Below are positions 8,474 to 19,255 of a stretch of DNA of 64,000 nucleotides, piece after piece. The notes under the pieces are model-generated. The model saw only the letters and a list, made by a program, of their open reading frames with translations, was not told the DNA's origin and searched no databases. This DNA is from Pseudomonas frederiksbergensis (GTDB lineage Bacteria; Pseudomonadota; Gammaproteobacteria; Pseudomonadales; Pseudomonadaceae). Positions within the stretch are counted from its first letter, which is position 1. The number at the start of each line of letters is the position of its first letter. A program made the translations under genes and the position numbers. The DNA lies in contig NZ_MOBR01000008.1 in assembly GCF_003732705.1 (NCBI RefSeq), forward strand, positions 310,001 to 374,000, written 5' to 3'.

Positions 8474-8570
8474 TGCAATATAGTGCATCTACTAGCCAAT
8501 CATTGGCCTAATTTACGCATTAAAATGCATTCGAAAACCGAATCGGACGAAATTTACGCATTAAATTGCA
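8474..8570. promoter_or_regulatory. Operator-like repeats upstream of hipA and the first autotransporter
   Basis: A 20-bp direct repeat with one mismatch, AATTTACGCATTAAAATGCA (8510-8529) and AATTTACGCATTAAATTGCA (8551-8570), contains GCATT-AA-AATGC or a degenerate form of it. TGCA-ATATAG-TGCA (8474-8487) and GCCAAT-C-ATTGGC (8495-8507) lie alongside. Multiple spaced palindromes are what HipB-type antitoxins bind. The same 233-bp region must also hold the promoter of the divergent autotransporter gene. Confidence 0.6.
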
Positions 8571-8656
8571 GAAATCCATAATCCTCCAGACATCATTCTG
8601 TAAAAACCCTCCGCTATACAAGACGGCTCGCTTATAACAAAAAGGCTGTCTACCCC

Positions 8657-11614
8657 ATGCCCTTCTCGCCCCAGCGTCTCGCCCTGACCATCGCCCTGCT
8701 GATCAGCGCCACCACCACCCAAGCTAAAAACGTGCAGATCGACACCGCCACTACCGCTGCGCAAACCCTCGGTGGCAATGACACGCTGACGATTTCCGCG
8801 CCCGGCAGCATCACCAACAGCGGCAAGGCCGTGACCCTGAAAGACAAGACCAGTGGCGTCGGCGTGGTGGTCGATAACGCGGGCAAGATCGTGTCTACCG
8901 GTGGCCGGGCGATCGACAGCAGTGGCGACCTGACCCAGGCGCGCAACTACAGCATTTATAACCGCAGCGGCGGGCAGATTCTGGGGTTCAACGACGCGTT
9001 GCGCATCGACAGCAACTTCGCGAGCGGCAGTCTGTTGATCGATAACAGCGGGATCATTCGCTCAACGACCGGCCAGGGGCTGGACCTGGATGCGTTGCGC
9101 AGCGACAACGTCAAAACCACGATCATCAACCGCGCGGGCGGGCTGATTCGTAGGGACGCCAGCGACGGGATGAAGACCGGGGCCAACGCGACGATCACCA
9201 ACTATGGCGAGATCTCCACGGGCGACTCGCACAACGTCGACGAGAAGTTCGACGGCATCGACATCGATACAGCGACCGGCGTGACGGTGACCAACTACGG
9301 GACCATTTCCGGCGGCCGCCACGGCATCACCACCGACCTCGGCGCCACGCTGGTCAACTACGGGCAGATCACCGGGCGCAACGGTTCGGGTTTCGGTTCC
9401 GACGGCGACGGCACGGTGATCAACCACGGCACGATTACCGGCGCCTACTCAGGGCTGCAACCCAACGGCGACGGCGATGGCGTGGACATCGACAACATCG
9501 CCCACATCGAAAACTACGGCACCATCCAGGGCGTCGGCGCGGGCGGCGTGGACAAGGGCGGTTTCGCCAACGGCAGTGAAGGCATCGCACTGGGCGGCGG
9601 GTATGTGTTGAACGCCAAAGGTGCGCTGATCAGCGGCGCCAACAGCGCGATCCTGGTGGACGATGGCAGCGGCGGTTCGGGGGCGGCGGCAACCACGCTG
9701 GAAAACTTCGGCACCATTCAGGGTCTCGACGGTTTTGGCGTGAAGTTCGTCGGCGAGTTTGCCGACAGCGTGATCAACGGCGGCACCATCAGCGGCAGCA
9801 ACGGCCTGGCACTGGACCTGGGCGGTGGCAACGACAGCCTGACGTTGCGTAATGGCAGCCGCTTCGTCGGTGTGGTCGATGGCGGCAGCGGTTATGACCG
9901 GGTGGTGATGGACGACGTGACGGGCGGCAGTTTCGGCGCCAGTCGTAATTTCGAATGGCTGGAGGTCAAGCAAGGGGCCTGGACCCTGACCGGCAACGGT
10001 GATTTCAGCGACGGCGGCGCCGTGCGCAATGGTGCGACGCTGATCAACCAGGGCGGGATTGCCGGTTTGCTGACCGTGGATCAGGGCGGCGTGTATGCCG
10101 GTGGTGGTTCGGTGGGCAATTTGCTGGTCAACGGTACATTGCAGACCAACACCCAACTCGGTACCGCGACTGTCGTTCACGATTTGACCTTTGGCAGCGG
10201 CGGCACCCTGGCCTATGGCGTGAATGCCGACGGCACCAGCGCCCCGGTGAAGATCGGCGGCACCGCCAATCTGAACGGCGCAACTCTGGCGGTGAACCCC
10301 GGCAGCGGCACCTATCCGTGGCAAAGCCATTACACCGTGTTGCAAGCTGCGAGCGTCAACGGCACGTTTGGCAAGGTCACCAGCGATTACGCGTTTCTCA
10401 CGCCGACCCTTGCGTACACCCCGACTCAGGTCGATCTGACCTACACCCGCAACGACATCGCCTTCAACCAATTCGCGGCCACCGCCAACGGCAACAACGC
10501 CGCCAACAGCCTGGCCTCGATAGGTAAAAACAACACGCTCTACAACGCGCTGCTCAACACCACCAACGCCACGGCTGGCGCAGCCATCGAGCAATTGGCC
10601 GGCGCGAGCAACGCCAACCTGACCAGCGCCACCCTCGGCGCCAGCAGCCAGATTGGCGCCAGCATGCTCTCGGCGATGCAGCAAATGGGCGGCGGTTCAG
10701 GCTTGCTGGTGGGCCTCGATTCCCGGGACACACCGGTGCTCGCCTCCACCGGCGTTCCATCCGAAGCCCGCAACCTGAACGACCCGAATGCCCAAGGCCG
10801 ACTCTGGCTGCAAGCCATCGGCGGCTACGGCAAGCTCGACGGCGAACACGGCAACAGCGGTCTGGAACAACGCACCAAGGGCAGCGTGCTCGGCGCCGAT
10901 TGGGCGCTCAATTCGCAATGGCGACTGGGCGTGCTCGGTGGTTATTCGAAAACTGATCTGGATGCCACCGGCGTCGATGGCAATGTCGAGAGTTGGCACA
11001 CCGGGGTCTATGCCCTGCGCCAAAGCGGCCCGTTTGCGCTACGTCTCGGCGCGGCCTACAGCGGCCACCAAGGGGAAAGCAAACGCACCGTCGCGTTCAA
11101 CGGTTTCAGCGATCGACCAAAAGGCGATTACGACGCCGACAGCCAACAAGCCTTCGTTGAACTGGGTTACGCGATGGGTCGCGGCCGCCTCAGCGTTGAA
11201 CCCTTCGCCAACCTTGGCTACCAGCGCTATCACCGCGACAGCTACAAAGAGAAAGGTGGCGCCGCCGCGTTACAGGTCGAGGAGCAAACCCAGGACAACT
11301 TCAGCAGCACCTTCGGCGTACGCCTGGCGCACCTGAGCACCCTGGACAACGGCATGAGCCTGACGCCACGCATGACGGCTGGCTGGAAGCATACCTATGG
11401 CGATGTCAGTAGCTCGACTCGCCAGGCCTTCGTGGTCGGCGGCACGGCGTTCAATGTCGATGGCAGTTCGCTGGATCGTGACAGCCTGGTGCTTGAGGCC
11501 GGGTTGGATCTGGGGATTTCGGCGCGGCATTCCGTGGGCGTTGGCTATAGCGGCGAGATCGGGAGCAGCAGCCGTAATCATGGGTTGATTGGGCAGTGGC
11601 AGATGAGTTTTTGA
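8657..11614 (+). CDS. Autotransporter with beta-helix passenger and C-terminal outer-membrane barrel
   Basis: 985 residues. A signal peptide (about residues 1-23, ending TTQA) leads into a passenger with many short repeats such as TNYGTISGGRHG and ENYGTIQG, the rungs expected of a right-handed beta-helix. A linker ends near residue 690, and the autotransporter barrel begins around GRLWLQAIGGYGKLDG and finishes with GQWQMSF, a terminal Phe as usual for outer-membrane barrels. The passenger would be exposed on or released from the surface. Function is unknown; many relatives are adhesins. A shorter paralogue follows at 11815. Confidence 0.92.
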   Translation: MPFSPQRLALTIALLISATTTQAKNVQIDTATTAAQTLGGNDTLTISAPGSITNSGKAVTLKDKTSGVGVVVDNAGKIVSTGGRAIDSSGDLTQARNYSIYNRSGGQILGFNDALRIDSNFASGSLLIDNSGIIRSTTGQGLDLDALRSDNVKTTIINRAGGLIRRDASDGMKTGANATITNYGEISTGDSHNVDEKFDGIDIDTATGVTVTNYGTISGGRHGITTDLGATLVNYGQITGRNGSGFGSDGDGTVINHGTITGAYSGLQPNGDGDGVDIDNIAHIENYGTIQGVGAGGVDKGGFANGSEGIALGGGYVLNAKGALISGANSAILVDDGSGGSGAAATTLENFGTIQGLDGFGVKFVGEFADSVINGGTISGSNGLALDLGGGNDSLTLRNGSRFVGVVDGGSGYDRVVMDDVTGGSFGASRNFEWLEVKQGAWTLTGNGDFSDGGAVRNGATLINQGGIAGLLTVDQGGVYAGGGSVGNLLVNGTLQTNTQLGTATVVHDLTFGSGGTLAYGVNADGTSAPVKIGGTANLNGATLAVNPGSGTYPWQSHYTVLQAASVNGTFGKVTSDYAFLTPTLAYTPTQVDLTYTRNDIAFNQFAATANGNNAANSLASIGKNNTLYNALLNTTNATAGAAIEQLAGASNANLTSATLGASSQIGASMLSAMQQMGGGSGLLVGLDSRDTPVLASTGVPSEARNLNDPNAQGRLWLQAIGGYGKLDGEHGNSGLEQRTKGSVLGADWALNSQWRLGVLGGYSKTDLDATGVDGNVESWHTGVYALRQSGPFALRLGAAYSGHQGESKRTVAFNGFSDRPKGDYDADSQQAFVELGYAMGRGRLSVEPFANLGYQRYHRDSYKEKGGAAALQVEEQTQDNFSSTFGVRLAHLSTLDNGMSLTPRMTAGWKHTYGDVSSSTRQAFVVGGTAFNVDGSSLDRDSLVLEAGLDLGISARHSVGVGYSGEIGSSSRNHGLIGQWQMSF

Positions 11615-11814
11615 TATTTTGCCAATGGAAGCTTCCGGGATTGTTGTAGGGAAATACGCCTTGTAATCGGATGAAATCGCTCGCGGTCGACGCTCGATGT
11701 TGATTCGGCTACAAGCGATGTCTCTGTACCCTTCACAACGCCCGGAAATGCCCGGCATCCTGAAACCGCATCGAATTTTACAGTTTGGCCTCACCCCCAC
11801 TGAGGCTGAACCCC

Positions 11815-14583
11815 ATGCCCGATCAACACAAATTCCGCCCACAGCACCTCGCGCTGGCCATCGCACTGGCGTTGGGATGTGGCGAGTTTTCAAACGCTCA
11901 AGAGCTGTCTATTCCTACCGAATCATCTGCCCCCGTCGATGCGAAGGTAGTACCGAGGGTCGAGTCAAAACGCGATCCGCTGGCTGTTCTCCAAGCCTTC
12001 ACTAACGCTGCCAGCACTGTCAGAAAAGAGATCAACTCACCTGAGAGTGTTGTAAAAGGAACAGACGTCAACGACCTGATCATCTTGAAGAACGGCGGCA
12101 GCTTCAAAGGTCGGGCTGATGGCGGCGGTGGTATGAATGTCCTGCAACTTGATGCCTCTGACGGTGGCGAGCTGGGCGACACACGAAACTTCACTGGCCT
12201 GTTCAGCTCTCAGGGCTCGTGGACGTTGAACAGCAAGAGTGATTTCAAGGACGGCGTGGCAGTGCTCAATGACGGCGTCCTGACCAACAACGGGAAGATC
12301 CTGGGTCGCGCGATTGCAGCCGGACAGCTTTTCAACAAAGGCGACATCAAGGGGCAAGTGGACGTCGAAGAAAGCGGTACTTTCGCAGGTAATGGCACCG
12401 TCGGCAGCCTGAGAGTACATGGTCTGGTCAACGTCAACAGAATGCACGGCGCCCCAAGGGTCAAAGGGGATTTGAGTCTTTCCAAGACCGGTATATTGGC
12501 CTACGAGGTCAATCCCGAAGGCGGTGGGGAAACGATCAAAGTCGACGGCACTGCCAGGCTGGGTGACTCCACCCTGAAAATTGTCTCGATGCCGGGTGAA
12601 TATCCGCTGAGCAGTCGCTACACCATCATCGAGGCGAAAGAAAAAGTCGAAGGCAAATTCGACAAAGTCCTCAATGACCTCGCGTTTATGGCGCCGAGCC
12701 TTAGGTACAACACTAAAAGCGTCGGCATGACTTACGCTCGTAACGAAGTACCTATCGAGAGTCTTGCTACTTCCGACAACGGACGGGAGTTCGCCAAAAA
12801 TATCACCGAGCCACAACACATCACCGAAGCTCCATTACTCTCCGACAGCACTGCCGTCGCGGAAGTGACGCTACCCTTTATCGCGGACACTCCAGCTCCA
12901 ACTCCAGCTCCGGAACCATTCGCCGTCGCTGAATCTTCTGGCGCGGCGCAACAAGCATCCGTTGTCACCGACTCTTCCGGCGCCGCGCAACAAGCACTCG
13001 TCCTCACTGAGTCTTCCGGCGCTGCGCAACCAGCAGTCGCTATCACCGATTCTTCCGGCGCCGCGCAACAAGCACTCGTCCTCACTGAGTCTTCCGGCGC
13101 TGCGCAACCAGCAGTCGCTATCACCGATTCTTCCGGTGCTGCGCAACAGCCATTCACCCTCTCTGGCTCTTCCGGCGTTGTGCAACAAGTCGCTGTCACT
13201 GACTCTTCCGGCGCTACGCAACAAATATCCACTGTCACCGAGTCTTCCGGCGCAGCGCAACAAACAGCCGCTGCCACCGATTCTTCCGGCGCAGCGCAAC
13301 AAACAGCCGCTGTCACCGACTCTTCTGGTGCTGCGCAACAACCTGCCACCGTCGCCGACTCTTCCAGCACGGCGCAACAACCTGCCGCCATCGCCGACTC
13401 TTCCAGCACGGCGCAACAACCTGCCACCGTCGCCGACTCTTCCAGCACGGCGCAACAACCTGCCACCGTCGCCGACTCTTCCAGCACGGCGCAACAACCT
13501 GCCACCGTCGCCGACTCTTCCAGCACGGCGCAACAACCTGCCGCCACGACGAATGCCGCCGTTGCAGCCCTGCTCGCCGCTGATAAAGAAACAGCCTCCT
13601 ACGCCCTCGAACAACTCGCCGGTTCCGGCAACGCAAATCTCGCCAAAGCAACCTTGAGCAGTGTCGATCCGGTCAACGGCAGCATGCTGTCGGCCATGCG
13701 TCAGTTGGGCACCAACAACTTACGCGAGCGAAACAATGCACCACGTCTGGCGGCGGGCAGCGAAGACAATGGCAGGGTCTGGCTGCAAGCACTTGGCCAC
13801 GGCGGAAAACTCGATCGCGATATTGAGCCCCTGCAACACTCGACCAAAGGCCTGTTACTGGGAGCGGATTGGAGCGTCGATGAGGATTGGCGCCTGGGGG
13901 TGATGGGCGGTAGATCTCGAACTGAGCTGGATAGCCGCGCGCTCGATGGCAATATTGACAGTTGGCACCTGGGCGCTTACGCGTTGCGTCAAAACGGTCC
14001 AATGTCACTTCGTCTGGGTGCGTCCTACAGCAACCACGACGGCAGCACCGCACGCCGGGTAGCGTTCACAGGTTTCAGCGATCGCCCCAAAGGCAGTTAC
14101 GACGCCAGCACTCAACAAGCCTTCGCCGAAGTGGGTTACAACCTGGGCCGCGCCAATGTCAGCATTGAGCCGTTCGCCAGCCTCGGTTACCAACGCTATC
14201 AACGCGACGGCTACACCGAAAAAGGTGGGGCCGCGTCGCTGAAGGTTCATGAGCAAACTCAAAGCAACATGAACAGCACGGTTGGCCTACGCCTGGCGAA
14301 GACCGACACCCTGGATAACGGCATGCGCCTGACACCGCGATTCAGTGCAGGCTGGAAACACACGTACGGCGATACCTACACCTCAACGCGCCAACGACTG
14401 GTCACGGGTGGCAGCAACTACACCGTTTACGGTGTGGAGCTGGATCGCAATAGCCTGCTGGTGGATGCCGGCCTGGATCTTGGGGTTTCGGCTAACCACA
14501 GCGTGGGCGTGGGCCTGACCGGTGAGGTCGGCAGTGACAGCCGCAATCACGGCGTGATGGGCCAGTGGCGCATGGCGTTCTGA
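11815..14583 (+). CDS. Second autotransporter with short passenger and Ser-Ala-Gln repeat stalk
   Basis: 922 residues from ATG 11815, giving a signal peptide that ends near SNAQ; ATG at 11815 replaces an upstream in-frame start at 11785. Its passenger retains only the equivalent of the last part of the first protein's passenger. A region of about 16 repeats of SSGAAQQ type (about residues 374-578) follows, then a barrel very similar to the neighbour's (RVWLQALGHGGKLD to GQWRMAF). The two genes look like a tandem duplication in which the second lost its beta-helix and gained a flexible stalk. The gap to the first gene is 200 bp and holds no clear terminator. Confidence 0.9.
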   Translation: MPDQHKFRPQHLALAIALALGCGEFSNAQELSIPTESSAPVDAKVVPRVESKRDPLAVLQAFTNAASTVRKEINSPESVVKGTDVNDLIILKNGGSFKGRADGGGGMNVLQLDASDGGELGDTRNFTGLFSSQGSWTLNSKSDFKDGVAVLNDGVLTNNGKILGRAIAAGQLFNKGDIKGQVDVEESGTFAGNGTVGSLRVHGLVNVNRMHGAPRVKGDLSLSKTGILAYEVNPEGGGETIKVDGTARLGDSTLKIVSMPGEYPLSSRYTIIEAKEKVEGKFDKVLNDLAFMAPSLRYNTKSVGMTYARNEVPIESLATSDNGREFAKNITEPQHITEAPLLSDSTAVAEVTLPFIADTPAPTPAPEPFAVAESSGAAQQASVVTDSSGAAQQALVLTESSGAAQPAVAITDSSGAAQQALVLTESSGAAQPAVAITDSSGAAQQPFTLSGSSGVVQQVAVTDSSGATQQISTVTESSGAAQQTAAATDSSGAAQQTAAVTDSSGAAQQPATVADSSSTAQQPAAIADSSSTAQQPATVADSSSTAQQPATVADSSSTAQQPATVADSSSTAQQPAATTNAAVAALLAADKETASYALEQLAGSGNANLAKATLSSVDPVNGSMLSAMRQLGTNNLRERNNAPRLAAGSEDNGRVWLQALGHGGKLDRDIEPLQHSTKGLLLGADWSVDEDWRLGVMGGRSRTELDSRALDGNIDSWHLGAYALRQNGPMSLRLGASYSNHDGSTARRVAFTGFSDRPKGSYDASTQQAFAEVGYNLGRANVSIEPFASLGYQRYQRDGYTEKGGAASLKVHEQTQSNMNSTVGLRLAKTDTLDNGMRLTPRFSAGWKHTYGDTYTSTRQRLVTGGSNYTVYGVELDRNSLLVDAGLDLGVSANHSVGVGLTGEVGSDSRNHGVMGQWRMAF
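12934..13548 (+). repeat. About 16 tandem 39-bp repeats within the second autotransporter
   Basis: The repeat unit encodes SSGAAQQ plus six variable residues. Two sub-types occur: SSGAAQQ/SSGAAQP in the first two-thirds and nearly identical SSSTAQQPATVAD copies at the end. The near-identity of the last five copies points to recent expansion. One unit is 12 residues instead of 13. The antisense strand is open across the repeat and gives a spurious Cys-rich ORF. Confidence 0.9.
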
Positions 14584-14607
14584 TCAACGACTGACACACC
14601 TCGGAAC

Positions 14608-14694
14608 CTGTGGGAGCGGGCTTGCTCGCGAAAGCAGTTTGTCAGCCAACATGGATGTCAACTGACACGGCCCCTTCGCGAGCAAGCCCGCACA
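14608..14694. repeat. REP pair (inverted)
   Basis: TGTGGGAGCGGGCTTGCTCG and its inverted partner CGCGAGCAAGCCCGCAC are separated by about 45 bp. This is the standard two-REP (REPIN-like) arrangement of Pseudomonas. It lies between convergent genes. Confidence 0.88.
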
Positions 14695-14715
14695 TTTGGC
14701 CTGTGGAATCTCAGA

Positions 14716-14743
14716 CAAAAAAAGGGGAGCACATGCCCCCCCG
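14716..14743 (-). terminator. Rho-independent terminator after pycB
   Basis: Read leftwards, GGGG-GCA-TG-TGC-CCCC (with single-base bulges) is followed by a run of seven T. It lies just beyond the pycB stop codon. Confidence 0.65.
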
Positions 14744-14774
14744 AGGTTTAAAGCGGTGTATCGAGGCTGTTAAT

Positions 14775-16583
14775 TCAGCCTTCGATCTCGATCAGGATTT
14801 CGCCCGGATTCACCCGGTCGCCCTTGGCCACGTGGATGGCGGTGACTTTGCCGGCGATGGCGGCCTGGACTTCGGTTTCCATCTTCATCGCTTCGGTGAT
14901 CAGCACGGACTGGCCTGCCTTTACGGTGTCACCTTCCTTGACCAGCACATCGACGATGTTGCCGGGCATGGTGGTGCTGACGTGGCCCGGGGCCGTGGCT
15001 TGCTTGCGTTTGCTGCTGCCGCCGCTGACGAATTCGTTGAGCGGTTCGAACACCACTTCTTCCGGCATGCCATCGATGGACAGGTAGAAGTGACGCTTGC
15101 CTTCGGCTTTCACGCCAACACCGGTGATGTCGACGCGATAAGTTTCACCGTGGACATCGATGACGAACTCGGTCGGCACGCCTTCGCCACTGGCCGAGGT
15201 CACGCCGCCGGCTTCAGGAATCGGCAGCAGCACTTCAGGCGTCAAGGTGCCGGCATTGCGTTCTTCGAGGAACTTGCGGCCGATGTCCGGGAACATGGCG
15301 TAGGTCAGCACGTCTTCTTCAGATTTGGCCACGGCGCCGATTTCGCCACGCAGCTTGGTCATTTCCGGCTTCAGCAAATCGGCCGGACGATGGTCGATCA
15401 CCTCTTCGCTGCCGATGGCCTGGCGACGCAGCTTTTCGTTCACCGTGCCCGGCGCCTTGCCGTAGCCGCCTTGCAGGTAGAGCTTCACTTCGTTGGTGAT
15501 GGTCTTGTAACGCTCGCCAGCCAGCACGTTGAAGAACGCCTGGGTGCCGACGATTTGTGAGGTCGGGGTCACCAGCGGCGGGAAGCCGAGGTCTTCACGA
15601 ACACGCGGGATTTCGGCCAGCACTTCGCTCATGCGGTTGAGTGCGCCCTGCTCTTTCAACTGGTTGGCCAGGTTGGAGATCATCCCGCCCGGCACCTGGT
15701 TGACTTGCACGCGGGTGTCGACGGCGGTGAACTCGCTTTCGAACTGGTGGTACTTCTTGCGCACGGCGTAGAAGTACAGGCCGATCTCTTGCAGCAGTTC
15801 CAGATTCAGACCGGTGTCGAACTCGCTGCCTTTCAGGGCGGCGACCATCGATTCAGTGCCCGGATGGCTGGTGCCCCAAGCGAAGCTGGAGATCGCGGTG
15901 TCGATGTGGTCGGCGCCGTTTTCGATGGCCTTGAGTTGGCACATCGCAGCCAGGCCAGCGGTATCGTGGGAATGGATGAACACCGGCAGCGATTGCTCGG
16001 ATTTCAATGCCTTGACCAGCTCGCCGGTGGCGTACGGGGTCAGCAGGCCTGCCATGTCCTTGATCGCCACCGAGTCGCAACCCATGGCTTCCATTTGCTT
16101 GGCTTGCGCCACAAACGCCTCGATGGTGTGCACCGGGCTGGTGGTGTAGGCGATGGTGCCCTGGGCGTGTTTTCCCGCCGCTTTCACGGCTTCGATGGCC
16201 ACACGCAGGTTACGCACATCGTTCATGGCGTCGAAGATGCGGAACACGTCGATGCCGTTGACCGCAGCCTTGGCGACGAAGGCTTTGACCACGTCGTCGC
16301 TGTAATGGCGGTAGCCCAACAGGTTCTGGCCACGCAGGAGCATTTGCAGACGCGTGTTAGGCAACGCCGCGCGCAGTTGGCGCAGACGCTCCCACGGGTC
16401 TTCTTTCAGAAAACGGACGCAGGCGTCGAAGGTCGCGCCGCCCCAGACTTCCAGCGACCAGTAGCCGACTTTGTCGAGCTTGTCGCAGATCGGCAGCATG
16501 TCTTCGGTGCGCATGCGGGTGGCGAGCAGCGATTGGTGGGCGTCGCGCAGGATGGTGTCGGTGACGAAGATTTTCTTGGACAT
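14775..16583 (-). CDS. pycB: Pyruvate carboxylase subunit B (carboxyltransferase and biotin carrier)
   Basis: 602 residues. The N-terminal HMGL-like carboxyltransferase domain starts TDTILRDAHQSLLATR, with Q and H metal and substrate residues and FIHSHDTAGLA. The conserved carboxylase domain follows, and a C-terminal biotinyl domain carries the biotin lysine in EAMKMETE. With subunit A it forms the two-subunit pyruvate carboxylase that makes oxaloacetate. It is often annotated oadA because it resembles the oxaloacetate decarboxylase alpha subunit, but no beta or gamma sodium-pump subunits are here, which favours the anaplerotic role. It follows pycA in one operon, with a repeat between them. 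Confidence 0.93.
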   Translation of the reverse strand: MSKKIFVTDTILRDAHQSLLATRMRTEDMLPICDKLDKVGYWSLEVWGGATFDACVRFLKEDPWERLRQLRAALPNTRLQMLLRGQNLLGYRHYSDDVVKAFVAKAAVNGIDVFRIFDAMNDVRNLRVAIEAVKAAGKHAQGTIAYTTSPVHTIEAFVAQAKQMEAMGCDSVAIKDMAGLLTPYATGELVKALKSEQSLPVFIHSHDTAGLAAMCQLKAIENGADHIDTAISSFAWGTSHPGTESMVAALKGSEFDTGLNLELLQEIGLYFYAVRKKYHQFESEFTAVDTRVQVNQVPGGMISNLANQLKEQGALNRMSEVLAEIPRVREDLGFPPLVTPTSQIVGTQAFFNVLAGERYKTITNEVKLYLQGGYGKAPGTVNEKLRRQAIGSEEVIDHRPADLLKPEMTKLRGEIGAVAKSEEDVLTYAMFPDIGRKFLEERNAGTLTPEVLLPIPEAGGVTSASGEGVPTEFVIDVHGETYRVDITGVGVKAEGKRHFYLSIDGMPEEVVFEPLNEFVSGGSSKRKQATAPGHVSTTMPGNIVDVLVKEGDTVKAGQSVLITEAMKMETEVQAAIAGKVTAIHVAKGDRVNPGEILIEIEG

Positions 16584-16605
16584 ATTAGGATCTCCTCATA
16601 GCGGC

Positions 16606-16680
16606 GAGCTTCAAGCTACAAGCGGCAAGAAAAAGCCAATCTGCTCTTTCTTGCCACTTGCCGCTGACAGCTTGCGGCTG
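16606..16680. repeat. Inverted repeat in the pycA-pycB intergenic gap
   Basis: GAGCTTCAAGCTACAAGCGG faces an imperfect complement, CCGCTGACAGCTTGCGGCT, across about 35 bp, with inner AAGAAA/TTTCTT pairing. It belongs to another common Pseudomonas intergenic family (AGCTTCAAGCTACAAGC). Its position inside the operon could attenuate or stabilise the transcript. Confidence 0.7.
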
Positions 16681-16685
16681 TTTAT

Positions 16686-18101
<1,416 letters not shown>

Positions 18102-18239
18102 TTGGAGGTTCCCTTGAGCCGGTGGTACCCACGACCTGTTTAGAGCAGGTCGACGCGTGACCAAATGTTTCTATTTAGTCGCAGCCCCACACTAGCCCCC
18201 ATGAGGGATTAACAAAAATGATTAATAATTGGGTCAGGC

Positions 18240-18255
18240 ATAAGTAAAGACTTAT
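18240..18255. promoter_or_regulatory. Possible LysR-type operator between pycA and its regulator
   Basis: ATAAGT-AAAG-ACTTAT is a perfect 6-bp inverted repeat in the divergent gap, 38 bp before the LysR start codon. The location and palindrome suit an autoregulatory LysR site, though the spacing is T-N12-A, not the textbook T-N11-A. Confidence 0.4.
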
Positions 18256-18292
18256 AGTTGAATCACCAGTCTGCGCCGAGATCACTATAAAA

Positions 18293-19255
18293 ATGCGTAA
18301 GTCCTTGATGCGTATGACATTACGTCAATTGCAGATCTTCAATGAAGTCTGCGATCTGAGGTCCTACAGCCGCGCAGCTGAGGAAATGTCTCTCACACAA
18401 CCTGCCGTGAGCCTACAGATTCGTCAACTCGAGGAGCTGATTGGTCAACCTTTGTTCGATTACGTCGGCAAAAAACTCTACATGACCGAGGCGGCGGAAG
18501 CGCTTCAGCGCGCCAGCCGGGACATTTTCGGGCGCCTGGAAAACCTCGACATGCAGTTGTCGGACATGCAGGGATCGTTGCAAGGCCAATTGAAACTGGC
18601 GGTGGAATCCAGCGCCAAGTATTTCGTGCCGCATTTGTTTGCCGCGTTCAAGCGCCAGCACCCGGAAGTGAACCTGCACCTGACGGTCGTCAACCGTGGC
18701 CAGGTCATCCGGCGCCTGTCGGATAATCGCGATGACTTGGTGATCATGTCGATGGTGCCGCAGGACATGGGCCTGGAATTCCTGCCGTTCCTCAATAACC
18801 CGATTGTGGCCGTGGCGCCACCGGATCATCCGCTGTGCCACATGGGGCCGCTGCGCTTGCAGGATCTGGAGCCGTACACGCTGCTGATGCGCGAACCGGG
18901 TTCCGGGACGCGAATGGCGTGCGAAGAATATTTCAAAGAGAAGCGCGTGCACTTCACCCAGACCCAAGAGGTCGCGTCGGCAGAAGCCCAGCGTGAGTGT
19001 GTGTTGGCAGGTCTGGGCGTGGCGCTGTTGACGCGCCACGCCCTGAACCTTGAGTTGGCGACCGGCGGATTGATCGAGTTGCCGGTCGAGGAGCTGCCGC
19101 TGTATCGCAGTTGGTGCCTGGTGCAGGCCAAGGCCAAGCGCCTGTCACCGGTGGCTCACGCATTCCTTGCGTTTATCCGCAGCGAACGGGCGCAGATCAG
19201 CGCCCTGGTTGAGCGTTTCGACGGGAAGTTGCGGGAGCCGCCTGCCAGTAATTGA
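18293..19255 (+). CDS. pycR: LysR-family regulator of pyruvate carboxylase
   Basis: 320 residues. The N-terminal helix-turn-helix is MTLRQLQIFNEVCDLRSYSRAAEEMSLTQPAVSLQIRQLEE (shown in pieces: RQLQIFNEV, SYSRAAEEM, TQPAVSLQI), and an effector domain follows. ATG at 18293 has weak upstream signals, and ATG at 18308 or 18314 could be used instead. In P. aeruginosa the regulator in this position is known as PycR; the gene symbol rests on that synteny. It is divergent from pycA, which it likely controls. Confidence 0.85.
   Translation: MRKSLMRMTLRQLQIFNEVCDLRSYSRAAEEMSLTQPAVSLQIRQLEELIGQPLFDYVGKKLYMTEAAEALQRASRDIFGRLENLDMQLSDMQGSLQGQLKLAVESSAKYFVPHLFAAFKRQHPEVNLHLTVVNRGQVIRRLSDNRDDLVIMSMVPQDMGLEFLPFLNNPIVAVAPPDHPLCHMGPLRLQDLEPYTLLMREPGSGTRMACEEYFKEKRVHFTQTQEVASAEAQRECVLAGLGVALLTRHALNLELATGGLIELPVEELPLYRSWCLVQAKAKRLSPVAHAFLAFIRSERAQISALVERFDGKLREPPASN

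Noticed and set aside
9449..10684. 411-residue antisense ORF in the first autotransporter
   Set aside because: Shadow of the repetitive passenger sequence; no start signal or recognisable family.
12934..13548. CRISPR-like array
   Set aside because: The repeats are contiguous without unique spacers, encode protein in one frame, and no cas genes are near.
12732..13614. Two long antisense ORFs with Cys-rich or Arg-rich repeats across the autotransporter repeat
   Set aside because: They arise because a 39-bp repeat divisible by three keeps other frames open. Composition is a mirror of the SSGAAQQ repeat, no ribosome binding site or family is seen, and the sense gene has signal peptide and barrel.
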